64,000 nt of DNA, taken from assembly GCF_026339875.1 (NCBI RefSeq), contig NZ_JAPEPZ010000001.1:8060001-8124000 (forward strand), written 5' to 3'. A program made the translations under genes and the position numbers. Each line of letters starts with the position of its first letter. The stretch's first letter is position 1. This DNA comes from Streptomyces sp. NBC_01571 (lineage in GTDB: Bacteria; Actinomycetota; Actinomycetes; Streptomycetales; Streptomycetaceae). Of the stretch, positions 53,202-62,522 are shown piece after piece. A model generated the notes under the pieces. It did no database searches, was not told the origin of the DNA, and saw nothing but the letters and a program-made list of their open reading frames with translations.

Positions 53202-54374
53202 GTGGCGGACTCTGCCGAGAAGACGACACGCACGGGCGACCGGCGTGATCCGCGGGTGCTGATCGCCGCGGACAAGTTCAAGGGCTCGCTGACCGCCGTC
53301 GAGGTCGCGGAGCGGGTGACGGCCGGGCTGCGCCGGGTGGCGCCGGCCGCCGAGGTCGAGTCGCTGCCGGTGGCCGACGGCGGCGACGGCACCGTCGACG
53401 CGGCGGTCGCGGCCGGTTTCGAGCGCCGCGAGGTACGGGTCGCCGGGCCCCTGGGGGACGAGGTCACGGCCGCCTTCGCGCTGCGCGGCGACACCGCGGT
53501 CGTCGAGATGGCGGAGGCCAGCGGGCTGCAGCGGCTGCCCGCCGGGACCTTCGCACCGCTCACCGCGTCGACGTACGGCTCCGGGGAACTGCTGCGCGCC
53601 GCACTGGACGCCGGAGCGCGCACGATCGTGTTCGGTGTCGGCGGCAGCGCCACGACGGACGGGGGCGCGGGCATGCTGGCCGCGCTGGGGGCACGCTTCC
53701 TCGACGCGGACGGCGAGCGGGTGGCGCCCGGTGGCGCTGCGCTCGGCGACGTGGTGACCGCGGACCTGTCAGGTCTGGACGACCGGCTCTCCTCGGCCGA
53801 CCTCGTCCTCGCCAGCGATGTGGACAACCCGCTGACGGGTCCCAAGGGCGCCCCGGCCGTGTACGGCCCCCAGAAGGGCGCGAGCCCCGACGACGTGGTG
53901 GTCCTGGACGCCGCGCTCGCCCACTTCACCACCGTGCTGGAGAAGGCGATCGGTTCGCGGGCCGCCGAGTGCGCGGCCGCGCCCGGCGCCGGAGCGGCGG
54001 GCGGCATCGGGTACGGGGCGCTCGTCGTCGGTGCGCGTTTCCGTCCCGGCATCGAGGTCATGCTCGACGTCCTCGGCTTCGCGCCGGCCCTCGACCGGGC
54101 GGACCTCGTCATCACCGGTGAGGGCTCGCTCGACGAGCAGACCCTGCACGGCAAGGCCCCGGCGGGCGTCGCGGCCGCCGCGCGTGCGGCGGGCAAGGAG
54201 GTCGTCGCGGTCTGCGGGCGGCTCGCGCTGCCCCCGGAGGCGCTCGGGCGGGCCGGTATCCGACGGGCGTATCCGCTCACCGACGTCGAGCCCGACGTCG
54301 CGAAGTGCATCGCGGACGCGGGTCCGATCCTGGAGCGCGTCGCGGAGAACCTCGGACGCGACTTCCTCGTCTGA
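53202..54374 (+). CDS. glxK: Glycerate kinase
   Basis: The 390-residue protein matches the GarK/GlxK family: LIAADKFKGSLTAVEVAERV, LPVADGGDGTVDA, GVGGSATTDGGAGMLAALG and VITGEGSLDEQTLHGKAP. It phosphorylates D-glycerate, feeding products of glyoxylate, serine or allantoin breakdown into glycolysis. The GTG at 53202 has GGGGA upstream. It stands alone, convergent with the PucR gene and separated from it by a terminator. Confidence 0.93.
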   Translation: MADSAEKTTRTGDRRDPRVLIAADKFKGSLTAVEVAERVTAGLRRVAPAAEVESLPVADGGDGTVDAAVAAGFERREVRVAGPLGDEVTAAFALRGDTAVVEMAEASGLQRLPAGTFAPLTASTYGSGELLRAALDAGARTIVFGVGGSATTDGGAGMLAALGARFLDADGERVAPGGAALGDVVTADLSGLDDRLSSADLVLASDVDNPLTGPKGAPAVYGPQKGASPDDVVVLDAALAHFTTVLEKAIGSRAAECAAAPGAGAAGGIGYGALVVGARFRPGIEVMLDVLGFAPALDRADLVITGEGSLDEQTLHGKAPAGVAAAARAAGKEVVAVCGRLALPPEALGRAGIRRAYPLTDVEPDVAKCIADAGPILERVAENLGRDFLV

Positions 54375-54485
54375 GCGACGGGACCTGCTCGAGCGACGGG
54401 ACCCTCTCGGCCGGCCGGGGCGACGTCCTCGCCCGACCGGCGGGGCTTCCTCGACTCGGCCGAGCCGACGGTCCTTCGAGGCCGC

Positions 54486-54526
54486 GTGCGGGGCCCCGCC
54501 GTGGAGGCAGCGCGGGGCCCCCGCAC
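54486..54526. terminator. Bidirectional terminator between glxK and pucR
   Basis: GTGCGGGGCCCCGC (from 54486) pairs with GCGGGGCCCCCGCAC (to 54526) with a single bulge. It lies between convergent genes. Confidence 0.65.
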
Positions 54527-54557
54527 CGTACCGCCCGCCACGGTCCCGCCCGCCCCC

Positions 54558-55769
54558 TCACCCCGTCGTACCGCCCCCCGACAACCGGTACGCGTCCAGG
54601 GCAAGCGTCATCTCGATCAGGTCCCGGGGCCGGGCCAGGGACCGCGACGTCAGTTGTTCCAGCCGTCGCAGCCGGTTGAAGACCGTGTTGCGGTGGCAGT
54701 ACAGCCGCCCCGCGGCCCGCCCGGCGGAGCCCTCGCACAGCAGCCACACGTCGAGGGTCTCCAGCAGCACCGCCCGGTCGGCCGGCTCCAGTTCCAGCAG
54801 CGCCCCGAACACGTCCGCCACCAGCCGCCCGGCCAGCTCGGGCTGGGTCACCACGAGCGCGGTCGGTATCCGCTGGTCGAGGCGTACGACCTCCGTCGAG
54901 TCCGCCGTGCAGGTGCGCAGCGCCAGCTCGGCCAGCCTCCGCGCGCGCCCCAGTTCACCGAGGCCCGCCACCACCGGACTGATACCGCCCGGCCCCGAGC
55001 ACCGGCCGTGGAGCAGTCGCACCACCCGGTCCAGATCCCCGTCGGCACCCAGTGCCACCACGCCGACCTCGCAGTCCGCCCGCATCCGCCAGATGAAGCG
55101 CAGCCCCCCGCTCTGTACGGGCCGGGGGACCGCCTCCCGTAAGTCCCGGCGCTCCGGGCGCAGGACCACCACGGCGTACGGGGCCTGTTCGGGCAGGTCG
55201 AGCCCCGCCGCGGCCCGCGCCGCGAGTCCGGGTGCCTCCTGCCCCTCAAGCAGGGCGTCGAGCAGTGCCTGGAGTTGTTCGTCCGTGCGCCGCCGCAGCT
55301 CCCGCTCGGTGGCCCGGTACGCCTCCGACGCGGCGACCGTCTGGGCGTCCACGGCCGACCACACCATCGTCGCCGAACGCATCAGGACCGCCAGCCGCTC
55401 CGGTTCCCGGCCCACCGGTCCCTCCAGGAGCGCGTCCCACACGAGATAGCCCGCGGCGCGGTAGGCGTGCACGAGCAGTTCCAGCGGCAGCCCCTGCAGG
55501 GCCCGCCGGCGCCCCGCCTGCTCGGCGTGCTCCAGATCGCGGCGCGGCGAGGCCCGTGGCGCGGAGATCGTCTCGATGCCGATGCGCATGGCCGTCTCCG
55601 CCTCCCGCCACTGCTGGTCCTGCGGCAGCACCTGCGCGTAGACGGGCGAGTACTCGGCGAGCTGTCGCAGGTGCTGGTCGACGAGCTCGGGCAGTCGTTC
55701 CAGCAGAGCCTTGCAGGACTCCGCAAGCAGCTTCCAGTCATGACCGGTCCGCGGTCTGCGCCCTCCCAT
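54558..55769 (-). CDS. PucR-family transcriptional regulator
   Basis: The 403-residue protein ends with the PucR C-terminal helix-turn-helix AAGRLYCHRNTVFNRLRRLE. The helical N-terminal region (about residues 10–170) and the middle GGDEF-like region resemble the CdaR/PucR class, which control purine, ureide or sugar-acid use. The ATG at 55769 has no ribosome site; the upstream frame to 55925 is an alternative. It is divergent from the importer operon at 56010. A perfect 20-bp palindrome at 55821–55840 is the likely operator. Confidence 0.87.
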   Translation of the reverse strand: MGGRRPRTGHDWKLLAESCKALLERLPELVDQHLRQLAEYSPVYAQVLPQDQQWREAETAMRIGIETISAPRASPRRDLEHAEQAGRRRALQGLPLELLVHAYRAAGYLVWDALLEGPVGREPERLAVLMRSATMVWSAVDAQTVAASEAYRATERELRRRTDEQLQALLDALLEGQEAPGLAARAAAGLDLPEQAPYAVVVLRPERRDLREAVPRPVQSGGLRFIWRMRADCEVGVVALGADGDLDRVVRLLHGRCSGPGGISPVVAGLGELGRARRLAELALRTCTADSTEVVRLDQRIPTALVVTQPELAGRLVADVFGALLELEPADRAVLLETLDVWLLCEGSAGRAAGRLYCHRNTVFNRLRRLEQLTSRSLARPRDLIEMTLALDAYRLSGGGTTG

Positions 55770-55820
55770 GGGCGGAGGATGCCATCCCGGCACCGCCCCG
55801 CACAGGCCCCTGACACGCAG

Positions 55821-55840
55821 CGTTGTGCGCGCGCACAACG
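55821..55840. promoter_or_regulatory. 20-bp perfect palindrome between pucR and the importer operon
   Basis: CGTTGTGCGC at 55821–55830 is exactly mirrored at 55831–55840. Location between divergent genes makes it a candidate PucR operator. Confidence 0.7.
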
Positions 55841-55950
55841 GGCGGCCACGACCTCTGGGCACCCGCCGCGATTCGCCCGCCCCCCGTGGACGGACGCTCC
55901 CCGCCGGTGCTGAGGTGAGCGCCACACCGAGCGAGAACTACCGAGCCAAC

Positions 55951-56004
55951 CGAGCAAGGACAACGGACCGAGCAAGGACAACGGACCGAGCAAGGACAAG
56001 GGAG
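55951..56004 (+). repeat. Three tandem 18-bp repeats before livF
   Basis: Units at 55951–55968 and 55969–55986 are identical; the third, 55987–56004, differs at its end, where it becomes AAGGGAG. Each carries GCAAGGACAA. The last supplies the ribosome site of the first transporter gene. Confidence 0.9.
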
Positions 56005-56009
56005 GTGCC

Positions 56010-56816
56010 ATGGGCGGTTCCGCCCTGCTCGTACGGAACCTGTCGGTCGGATACGGACCCGTGCGCGCGCTGCGCCAGGTGTCGCTGGACGTACCGGAAG
56101 GTGCCGTGGTCACGGTCCTGGGCAGCAACGGCGCGGGCAAGTCGACGCTGCTGCGTGCCGTGTGCCGGACCCTCTCCTTCCACGGAGGAGCGGTGACCGA
56201 GGGATCCGTCAGCCTGGGCGGCCGCCCTCTCGACCGGCTGCCGCCGGACCGGGTGGTCGCCGCGGGAGTGTCCCAAGTACCTGAGGGCAGGCGGGTGTTC
56301 GCCCGGATGACGGTCGCCGACAACCTGCGGGCCGGAGCGCTCGGCGCCACCGGTGGCCGGGCGGACCGGGCCCGGGCGCTGCGCCGCGTGCACGACCTGT
56401 TCCCCGTGCTGGCCGAGCGCGCCCAGCAGCGCGCCGGGCTGCTGTCGGGCGGCGAGCAGCAGATGCTCGCGGTCGGACGGGCCCTCATGGGCGCCCCGAA
56501 GGTGCTCCTCCTCGACGAGCCCTCGCTAGGACTCGCCCCGCTGATGGCGGCCCGGATCGCCGACACCGTACGGGAGATCAACGAGCAGGGCACCTCCGTC
56601 CTCCTCGTCGAGCAGAACGCCGCCCTCGCCCTCCGACTCGCCACCCACGCCCATGTCCTGGAGGTCGGCGAGGTGACCCTCTCGGGCCCCGCCGCCGAGC
56701 TGGCCGCCTCCGACGAGGTGCGCCGCCGCTATCTGGGCGTGGTGGACGAGGACGCCGCGGCCGACGCGTCACGAGCGCGCGGCGCGCTGCCGGCCCTGCC
56801 GCGCTGGAAGGGGTGA
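56010..56816 (+). CDS. livF: Branched-chain-amino-acid-type ABC transporter, ATPase (LivF)
   Basis: The 268-residue protein has Walker A GSNGAGKST, a Q-loop near QVPEGRRVF, the signature LLSGGEQQMLAVGRAL, and Walker B VLLLDEPSLGLAP with H-loop replaced at the LivF site by VEQNA. The VPEGRRVF sequence is typical of LivF rather than LivG. It energises a branched-chain-amino-acid, amide or urea importer. A GGGAGG ribosome site ends the triplicate repeat just before the ATG. Its stop overlaps the livG start. Confidence 0.9.
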   Translation: MGGSALLVRNLSVGYGPVRALRQVSLDVPEGAVVTVLGSNGAGKSTLLRAVCRTLSFHGGAVTEGSVSLGGRPLDRLPPDRVVAAGVSQVPEGRRVFARMTVADNLRAGALGATGGRADRARALRRVHDLFPVLAERAQQRAGLLSGGEQQMLAVGRALMGAPKVLLLDEPSLGLAPLMAARIADTVREINEQGTSVLLVEQNAALALRLATHAHVLEVGEVTLSGPAAELAASDEVRRRYLGVVDEDAAADASRARGALPALPRWKG

Positions 56817-57673
56817 GCAACGTCGTGGACAGACCCGAAACCGTGCCGACGGCCCCCGAAACGAACGGACTTGGCGAAGACTCCGCCGTACCACCGCTCC
56901 ACATAAGGGAGTTGACGGTCCGCTTCGCCGGACTGACCGCGCTGGACGCGGTGGGTCTCACCGTGCGCCCCGGCACCGTGCACGCCCTCATCGGACCCAA
57001 CGGCGCCGGAAAGTCCACCTGTTTCAACGTCCTGTCCGGTGTCTACCGGCCGACGTCGGGAAGCGTCCGCTTCGGCGAGCACGAACTGACCGGCCTGCCA
57101 CCGCACCGCATCGCGGCCCTCGGCGTCGCCCGGATCTTCCAGAACCTCGCCCTGCCGCCCCGCGTCACGGTCGAGGACAGCCTGCTGCTCGGCCGGCACC
57201 GGCTGACCCGTACCGGATTCCTCGCCGCGGGACTACGGTTGCCCGCCGCCGCCCGCGAGGAACGCCGGCACCGTGAACGCGTCCGTGAGATCGCCGCGTT
57301 CGTCGGTCTGGAGCGGCAGCTCGACCGGCCGGCCGGCTCGCTCCCGTACGGGCAGCAGAAGCTCGCCGAACTCGCCCGTGCCCTGTGCATGGAGCCCCGG
57401 CTCCTGCTGCTGGACGAACCCGTCGCGGGCATGACCGCCGACGAGCGGCGCCGTACCGCCGAGGTGATCGCGGGCGTCCGCGACAGCCTCGGCATCTCGA
57501 TCGTGCTGGTGGAACACGACATGGGGGTGGTGATGCGGCTCGCGGACGCGGTGACCGTACTCGACTTCGGACGCCGCATCGCCGACGGCGCCCCCGCCGA
57601 CGTACAGAACGATCCCGCGGTCGTCCGCGCCTATCTGGGCGAACGCCCCGACGCAGAGGAGACCGACCGATGA
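56813..57673 (+). CDS. livG: ABC transporter ATPase (LivG)
   Basis: The 286-residue protein has Walker A GPNGAGKST, the LivG-type GVARIFQNLALPPRVTVEDSLL, the signature segment SLPYGQQKLAELARAL and Walker B LLLLDEPVAGMT, then HDMGVVM. It starts at the GTG overlapping livF's stop. A 30-residue N-terminal extension precedes the domain. It pairs with LivF to drive the LivHM permease. Confidence 0.92.
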   Translation: MSNVVDRPETVPTAPETNGLGEDSAVPPLHIRELTVRFAGLTALDAVGLTVRPGTVHALIGPNGAGKSTCFNVLSGVYRPTSGSVRFGEHELTGLPPHRIAALGVARIFQNLALPPRVTVEDSLLLGRHRLTRTGFLAAGLRLPAAAREERRHRERVREIAAFVGLERQLDRPAGSLPYGQQKLAELARALCMEPRLLLLDEPVAGMTADERRRTAEVIAGVRDSLGISIVLVEHDMGVVMRLADAVTVLDFGRRIADGAPADVQNDPAVVRAYLGERPDAEETDR

Positions 57674-58560
57674 GCACGTTCGCCGAGCTCCTCCTCAACG
57701 GAGTCTCGCTGGGCTCCGTCTACGCCCTGATCGCCCTCGGCTTCGTCGTGATCTTCCGGGCCACCGAGGTCGTCAACTTCGCCCATGCCTCGCTGCTCCT
57801 CGCGGGCGGCTACATCACCGCGTCCCTGCACGACGACATCGGTTTCTGGCCCGCTCTGCTCGTCGGCATCGCAGGCGCCGCTCTGGTCGGTGCCGCCGTG
57901 GAGTTCCTGGTGATGCGCCGCTACCGGGGCTCCGACCACAGTGTCCTCGCCATCGTCACCATCGGCGTCGACATCCTGCTCACCACCGAGCTGACCCGCC
58001 GTATCGGCACGAACGTACTGAGCCCCGGCGATCCGTGGGGGGACGCCGTGCTCACCGTCGGGCCGGTCTCCCTCGCGCACACCCGGATCGCCGCGTTCGC
58101 CGCCGCGGCCCTGCTCATCACGGTCTTCCTGCTGGCCTTCCGCTACACGTCCTGGGGCGTGGCGATGCGCGCGGCCGCCGAGAGCCCCGAGACCGCGGCC
58201 CTGATGGGCGTCCGACTGGGCCGGGTGTCGCTCGGGGCCTGGGCGGTCGCCGGGGGACTGGCCGCCGTCGCGGCGCTGTTCCTCACCGTCTTCCCGACGC
58301 CCGGCCTGGAGCGCGCCACCTCCCTCGCCGCGCTCAAGGCGTTCCCCGCGGCGATCCTCGGCGGCCTCGACTCGACGACGGGCGCGCTGGTGGGCGGCCT
58401 GCTCGTCGGCGTCACCGAGTCCCTGGCCACCGGCTACCAGAGCGATCTCAGCTTCCTCGGGCGCGGTCTCGGCGACCTCGCGCCCTACCTGGTGATGGTC
58501 GCGATCCTGCTCATCCGGCCCGCCGGGCTGTTCGGTACGAAGGAGCTCGCCCGTGTCTGA
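57670..58560 (+). CDS. livH: ABC transporter permease (LivH)
   Basis: The 296-residue protein has eight or so helices, opening LLLNGVSLGSVYALIALGFVVIFRATEVVNFAHAS, the family hallmark. The cytoplasmic coupling segment near MRAAAESPETAALMGV and the terminal FPAAILGGLDSTTGALVGG are also typical. It starts with ATG overlapping the livG stop. It is the first of two membrane subunits. Confidence 0.93.
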   Translation: MSTFAELLLNGVSLGSVYALIALGFVVIFRATEVVNFAHASLLLAGGYITASLHDDIGFWPALLVGIAGAALVGAAVEFLVMRRYRGSDHSVLAIVTIGVDILLTTELTRRIGTNVLSPGDPWGDAVLTVGPVSLAHTRIAAFAAAALLITVFLLAFRYTSWGVAMRAAAESPETAALMGVRLGRVSLGAWAVAGGLAAVAALFLTVFPTPGLERATSLAALKAFPAAILGGLDSTTGALVGGLLVGVTESLATGYQSDLSFLGRGLGDLAPYLVMVAILLIRPAGLFGTKELARV

Positions 58561-59674
58561 GGTTCTCGCCCGCGAAGAGACGGCCGGTGAGCCGCGGCCC
58601 ACGCGGCGCCGCGCCCTGCGGCTGCCGCACGGCCGCGTGTACGTCCGGGCCGTATGCGCCGTCCTGCTGCTCGGCCTGCCCTTCTACCTCGAGCGCTTCT
58701 GGCTCCAGGCGGGCCTGTTCGCGATGGCCGCGGCGATCGGCGCGATCGGCCTCAACCTGCTGACCGGCGCGACCGGACAGCTCTCCATGGGCCACGCCTT
58801 CTTCCTCGCGGTCGGCGCGTACGGCTACTGCGTGTTCGCCGCCGACGGGAGCGACGGGCTGACCGGTCTGGGACTGCCGACCTGGCTCGCCGCCGTGCTC
58901 GCCGTCGGCGTCTCCGGCGTCGCGGGAGGCCTCTTCAGCCCCATCGCGGGACGGCTGCGCGGCGCCTACCTCGGCATCGCCACCCTCGCCCTGATCTTCA
59001 TCGGCCAGCACGTGCTGTTCAACGCGCGCGACCTCACGGGAGGCTTCAACGGCCGTGACGTCCCGCCGCTGAGCCTGTTCGGCCTCACCTTCGACGACCG
59101 CGAGACCGTCGTCGCCGACGTTCCCTTCGGCTCCGCCGAGAAGCTCTGGTACGTGGGACTCCTCCTGCTCCTCGGAGGTGCGCTGTTCGCCCGCGGGGTG
59201 CTGCGCGGCCGTCCGGGCCGGGCCCTGAACGCGATCCGCGACCACCGGATCGCGGCCGGGGTGATCGGGGTCCCGGTCGCCCGGTTCCGGGCCGGGGTCT
59301 TCGTCCTGTCGTCGATGTACGCCGGCCTGGCCGGGGTCCTGCTCGCGCTGATCTTCCAGCGCACGGTGCCCGACTACTTCGGGATCACGCTCTCGCTCGA
59401 CTACCTGGCCATGATCGTCATCGGCGGCCTCGGCTCGGTCGCCGGGGCGGTGGTCGGGGCGGCCTTCGTCTCCCTGCTGCCCCAGCTGCTGACCCACTAC
59501 AGCGACGCCCTGCCCCTGGTCTCGGACCCGGGCACCGGCGGCATCGCACCGGGCGAGGCGGCCCGGTACCTGTACGGCGCCGCCGTCGTGGCGGCGGTGC
59601 TCTTCCTGCCCGGCGGTCTGGTCAGCGTGGCCGCCCGGCGTCGCGGCAGGCCCAACCCAGGGGAGGAAAGATGA
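58553..59674 (+). CDS. livM: ABC transporter permease (LivM)
   Basis: The 373-residue protein has nine or ten helices, with LNLLTGATGQLSMGHAFFLAVGAY and YLAMIVIGGLGSVAGAVVGA, which are LivM hallmarks, and a cytoplasmic NAIRDHRIAAGVIGV coupling segment. The GTG start lies inside the end of livH (8-bp overlap). Both permeases are of the usual length, so the transporter looks complete. Confidence 0.93.
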   Translation: MSEVLAREETAGEPRPTRRRALRLPHGRVYVRAVCAVLLLGLPFYLERFWLQAGLFAMAAAIGAIGLNLLTGATGQLSMGHAFFLAVGAYGYCVFAADGSDGLTGLGLPTWLAAVLAVGVSGVAGGLFSPIAGRLRGAYLGIATLALIFIGQHVLFNARDLTGGFNGRDVPPLSLFGLTFDDRETVVADVPFGSAEKLWYVGLLLLLGGALFARGVLRGRPGRALNAIRDHRIAAGVIGVPVARFRAGVFVLSSMYAGLAGVLLALIFQRTVPDYFGITLSLDYLAMIVIGGLGSVAGAVVGAAFVSLLPQLLTHYSDALPLVSDPGTGGIAPGEAARYLYGAAVVAAVLFLPGGLVSVAARRRGRPNPGEER

Positions 59675-60957
59675 CCATGCGCATGGTACGGAGGCCGGGG
59701 GCACCCGCGGCGAAGGCGGTCGCGGGCGCGCTCGCGGTGCTGCTCGTGCTGGCCGGGTGCAGTTCCAAGGCCAAGGACGGCAAGGAGGGCGACAAGGAGG
59801 CGGCGGGTGGCGTCAAGACCGGCGTGGGTGTCTCCGGGAAGACCATCGAGCTCGGGGTGCTCACCGACATGACGGGGGTCTACGCGACCCTCGGCAAGAG
59901 CGTCACGCAGGCCCAGCAGCTGTATGTGAAGCAGACGAACGCCGACGGCGGTGTGTGCGGCCACCAGCTGGCGCTCACCGTCCGCGACCACGGCTACGAC
60001 CCGCAGAAGGCGGTCGCCGGCTACACCGAGCTGGAGCCGAAGGTGCTCGGCTTCACGCAGTTCATCGGTTCGCCGTTCGTGGCCGCCGTCAAGCAGCGCG
60101 TGGACGGCCGGGACAAGGGCCTGGTGCTGCCCCAGGCCTGGTCGGCCAACCTGCTCGGCAGCCCGTACATCCGCGTCATCGGCTCCACGTACGACATCGA
60201 GACGATCAACGCCCTCGACTTCCTGATGAAGGAGAAGGGCCTGAAGAAGGGCGACAAGGTCGGCCATGTGTACTTCGAGGGCGACTACGGCGAGAACGCC
60301 CTGGCCGGTTCGAAGTACATGGCGAAGCAGTCCGGGCTCACCGTCGTCGAACAGAAGATCAAACCGACCGACAACGACATGACCGCCCAGGTCGCCGCCC
60401 TGAAGCAGGCCGGCGTCAAGGCGATCGTGGTCAGCGCGGGCCCGCGCCAGGCCGCCTCGCTCGTCGGTGTCGCGGCGGCGGGCAGGTTCGACGTGCCCGT
60501 CATCGGCAACAACTCGGCCTTCGCGCCGCAGCTGCTCGCCACCCAGGCGGGTCCGGCCCTGATGAAGAACTACTACGTCGCCTCGCCCTCGCTGCCCATC
60601 GGCGCGGACACCCCGCAGGCCAGGAAACTCGTCGAGGACTACAAGGCCGCCTACCCGAAGGACTCCCTGGACAACGGGGTGGTGGCCGGCTGGACCGCCG
60701 CTCTCGCCTTCGGGGAGGCCCTGAAGAAGGCCTGCGCCGGCAAGGACCTCACCCGGGAGGGCGTGGACAAGGCGCTGCTGACGATCAACGCCTTCGACCC
60801 GGGCTTCGGGGTCACCCAGGACTTCACCGACCCGAAGGCCCCGTCCTCGAAGGAGAGCGTCATCCTGCAACCGGACAAGAACGCCGTGGGCGGGATGAAG
60901 GTCGTCCGGCAGGCCGCCGCCTCGGCCGTGGCCGAGAGCTACACCCCGGGCGGCTGA
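59671..60957 (+). CDS. livJ: ABC transporter substrate-binding lipoprotein (LivJ/UrtA-like)
   Basis: The 428-residue protein has a lipoprotein signal with the lipobox VLLVLAGC and a lysine-rich linker. The binding domain follows, of Peripla_BP_6 type: IELGVLTDMTGVYATLGK, then TNADGGVCGHQL, HVYFEGDYGENAL and so on. The ligand is not determined; it could be a branched-chain amino acid, amide, urea or another organic nitrogen source. The start ATG overlaps the livM stop. A long terminator follows 12 bp after the stop. Confidence 0.92.
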   Translation: MTMRMVRRPGAPAAKAVAGALAVLLVLAGCSSKAKDGKEGDKEAAGGVKTGVGVSGKTIELGVLTDMTGVYATLGKSVTQAQQLYVKQTNADGGVCGHQLALTVRDHGYDPQKAVAGYTELEPKVLGFTQFIGSPFVAAVKQRVDGRDKGLVLPQAWSANLLGSPYIRVIGSTYDIETINALDFLMKEKGLKKGDKVGHVYFEGDYGENALAGSKYMAKQSGLTVVEQKIKPTDNDMTAQVAALKQAGVKAIVVSAGPRQAASLVGVAAAGRFDVPVIGNNSAFAPQLLATQAGPALMKNYYVASPSLPIGADTPQARKLVEDYKAAYPKDSLDNGVVAGWTAALAFGEALKKACAGKDLTREGVDKALLTINAFDPGFGVTQDFTDPKAPSSKESVILQPDKNAVGGMKVVRQAAASAVAESYTPGG

Positions 60958-60969
60958 CCGCGGCCGCCT

Positions 60970-61013
60970 ACGCCGAAGGGCCCCGAACCGTCCGGTTCGG
61001 GGCCCTTCGGCGT
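60970..61013. terminator. Bidirectional terminator after livJ
   Basis: A perfect 20-bp stem (60970–60989 with 60994–61013) closes a four-base loop between the convergent livJ and pssA genes. Confidence 0.9.
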
Positions 61014-61024
61014 CGTACGGGGCT

Positions 61025-61879
61025 TTACGGCAGCTGTGCCGCCCGCGCCTCACGCCGGTTGTCGCGGAAGTTGTTCACCCTCCGGGCCGTGGCGAAGAGG
61101 GGAATCACCGCACCGAGGACCAGCTGCAGCGCGCACCCGGTCTGGAGGAGGAGCTGCCCGCCCGGAGCGTCGAAGGCCCAGGCCGCCAGCATGCCCATGC
61201 TCAGGACGATCCAGGAGAGCATCGCCACCGCGAGACGTCCTCGCGGCTTCGGATACTCGACCCGGCTGACCATGAGCCACGCGGTCCCGATGATCGCCAT
61301 GAGCGTGGCGACGAAGGGAAGCTCGAGCAGCACGATGGAGACCACCGTCAGCGCGCCGAACGGCGATGGCATGCCCTGGAACGTGCCGTCCTTGACCGTC
61401 ACGCAGGAGAAGCGCGCCAGCCGCAGCACGACCGCCAGCAGCACCACGATCGCGCCGACCGCGGCCACTCTCTGGTGCGCGTCGTCCGCGACCATGCCGT
61501 AGACCAGCACGAAGTAGGCCGGAGCGAGGCCGAAGCTGATCAGGTCCGACAGGTTGTCGAGTTCCGCGCCCATGGGGGAGGAGCGCAGTTTTCTCGCCAC
61601 CAGGCCGTCGAACAGGTCGAAGACCGCGGCGCAGAGCATCAGGATGACGGCCGTGGCGGCGCTGTGCCGCGCCATGCCCGACTCCTGGCTGCCGGTGAGG
61701 TGCGGGATCAGGATGCCGGTGGTGGTGAAGTACACCGCCATGAAGCCGCACGTGGCGTTGCCGAGGGTGAGGGTGTCCGCTATCGAGAGGCGGAGAGAGA
61801 GGGGCATCTCCTCCTCGTCGTCCACCTCGTCGGCCTCCGGCACCCAGCCGGCCTGTGTCTCAGGATCAATCACGGTCAA
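61025..61879 (-). CDS. pssA: CDP-diacylglycerol–serine O-phosphatidyltransferase
   Basis: The 284-residue membrane protein has about eight helices and the CDP-alcohol motif DLFDGLVARKLRSSPMGAEL then DNLSDLISFG. It makes phosphatidylserine from CDP-diacylglycerol and serine. The start is TTG at 61879 or GTG at 61873; either follows the psd stop within 11 bp, so the two genes are coupled. Downstream lies a terminator shared with livJ. Confidence 0.92.
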   Translation of the reverse strand: MTVIDPETQAGWVPEADEVDDEEEMPLSLRLSIADTLTLGNATCGFMAVYFTTTGILIPHLTGSQESGMARHSAATAVILMLCAAVFDLFDGLVARKLRSSPMGAELDNLSDLISFGLAPAYFVLVYGMVADDAHQRVAAVGAIVVLLAVVLRLARFSCVTVKDGTFQGMPSPFGALTVVSIVLLELPFVATLMAIIGTAWLMVSRVEYPKPRGRLAVAMLSWIVLSMGMLAAWAFDAPGGQLLLQTGCALQLVLGAVIPLFATARRVNNFRDNRREARAAQLP

Positions 61880-62522
61880 TTCGAGTCACCCCAGCCACGG
61901 TCTTCTGACCGACTTCCACATCGACCTCGACACCCTCGGGGAGGTAGATGTCGACGCGCGAGCCGAAACGGATCAGGCCGATCCGGTCGCCCTGCTCGAC
62001 CTTCGTGCCCCGGGGGATATAAGGAACGATACGGCGGGCGACGGCGCCGGCGATCTGGATCATCTCGATGTCGCCGAGCTCGGTGTCGAAGTGCCAGACG
62101 ACACGCTCGTTGTTCTCGCTCTCCTTGTTGAACGCCGGAACGAACCCACCGGGGATGTGCTCGACCGAGGTCACGGTGCCGGAGAGCGGCGCACGGTTCA
62201 CATGGACGTTGAGCGGACTCATGAAGATCGCGACGCGGGTACGCCCGTCCTTCCACGGCATGATGCTCTGCACCACACCGTCGGCGGGCGAGATGACACG
62301 GCCCTGGGCGATCTCACGCTCGGGGTCGCGGAAGAACCACAGCATGCCCGCCGCGAGCGCGGTGGCGGGTACGGCCACGGCCTTGGCGGCGCCGGAGCGG
62401 CGCGAGCGGGCCAGGCTGAGTGCTGCGGTGGCAACGGTCGGGAGAAGCCACGGCGATGCTCCGCGCGCAAGGCGTACGCCGACCAGGCTGTCGCGAGGTG
62501 CAGAGGTTTGGCTGTGGGGCAT
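61866..62522 (-). CDS. psd: Phosphatidylserine decarboxylase
   Basis: The 218-residue protein is of the short Psd type found in actinobacteria and archaea. RFGSRVDIYLPEG near residue 184 contains the Gly-Ser self-cleavage point that gives the pyruvoyl cofactor, and ISPADGVVQSI and SPLNVHVNRAP are also conserved. It converts phosphatidylserine to phosphatidylethanolamine. It is followed directly by pssA, so the two-step pathway is one unit. The start is ATG at 62522. Confidence 0.93.
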   Translation of the reverse strand: MPHSQTSAPRDSLVGVRLARGASPWLLPTVATAALSLARSRRSGAAKAVAVPATALAAGMLWFFRDPEREIAQGRVISPADGVVQSIMPWKDGRTRVAIFMSPLNVHVNRAPLSGTVTSVEHIPGGFVPAFNKESENNERVVWHFDTELGDIEMIQIAGAVARRIVPYIPRGTKVEQGDRIGLIRFGSRVDIYLPEGVEVDVEVGQKTVAGVTRIDRD

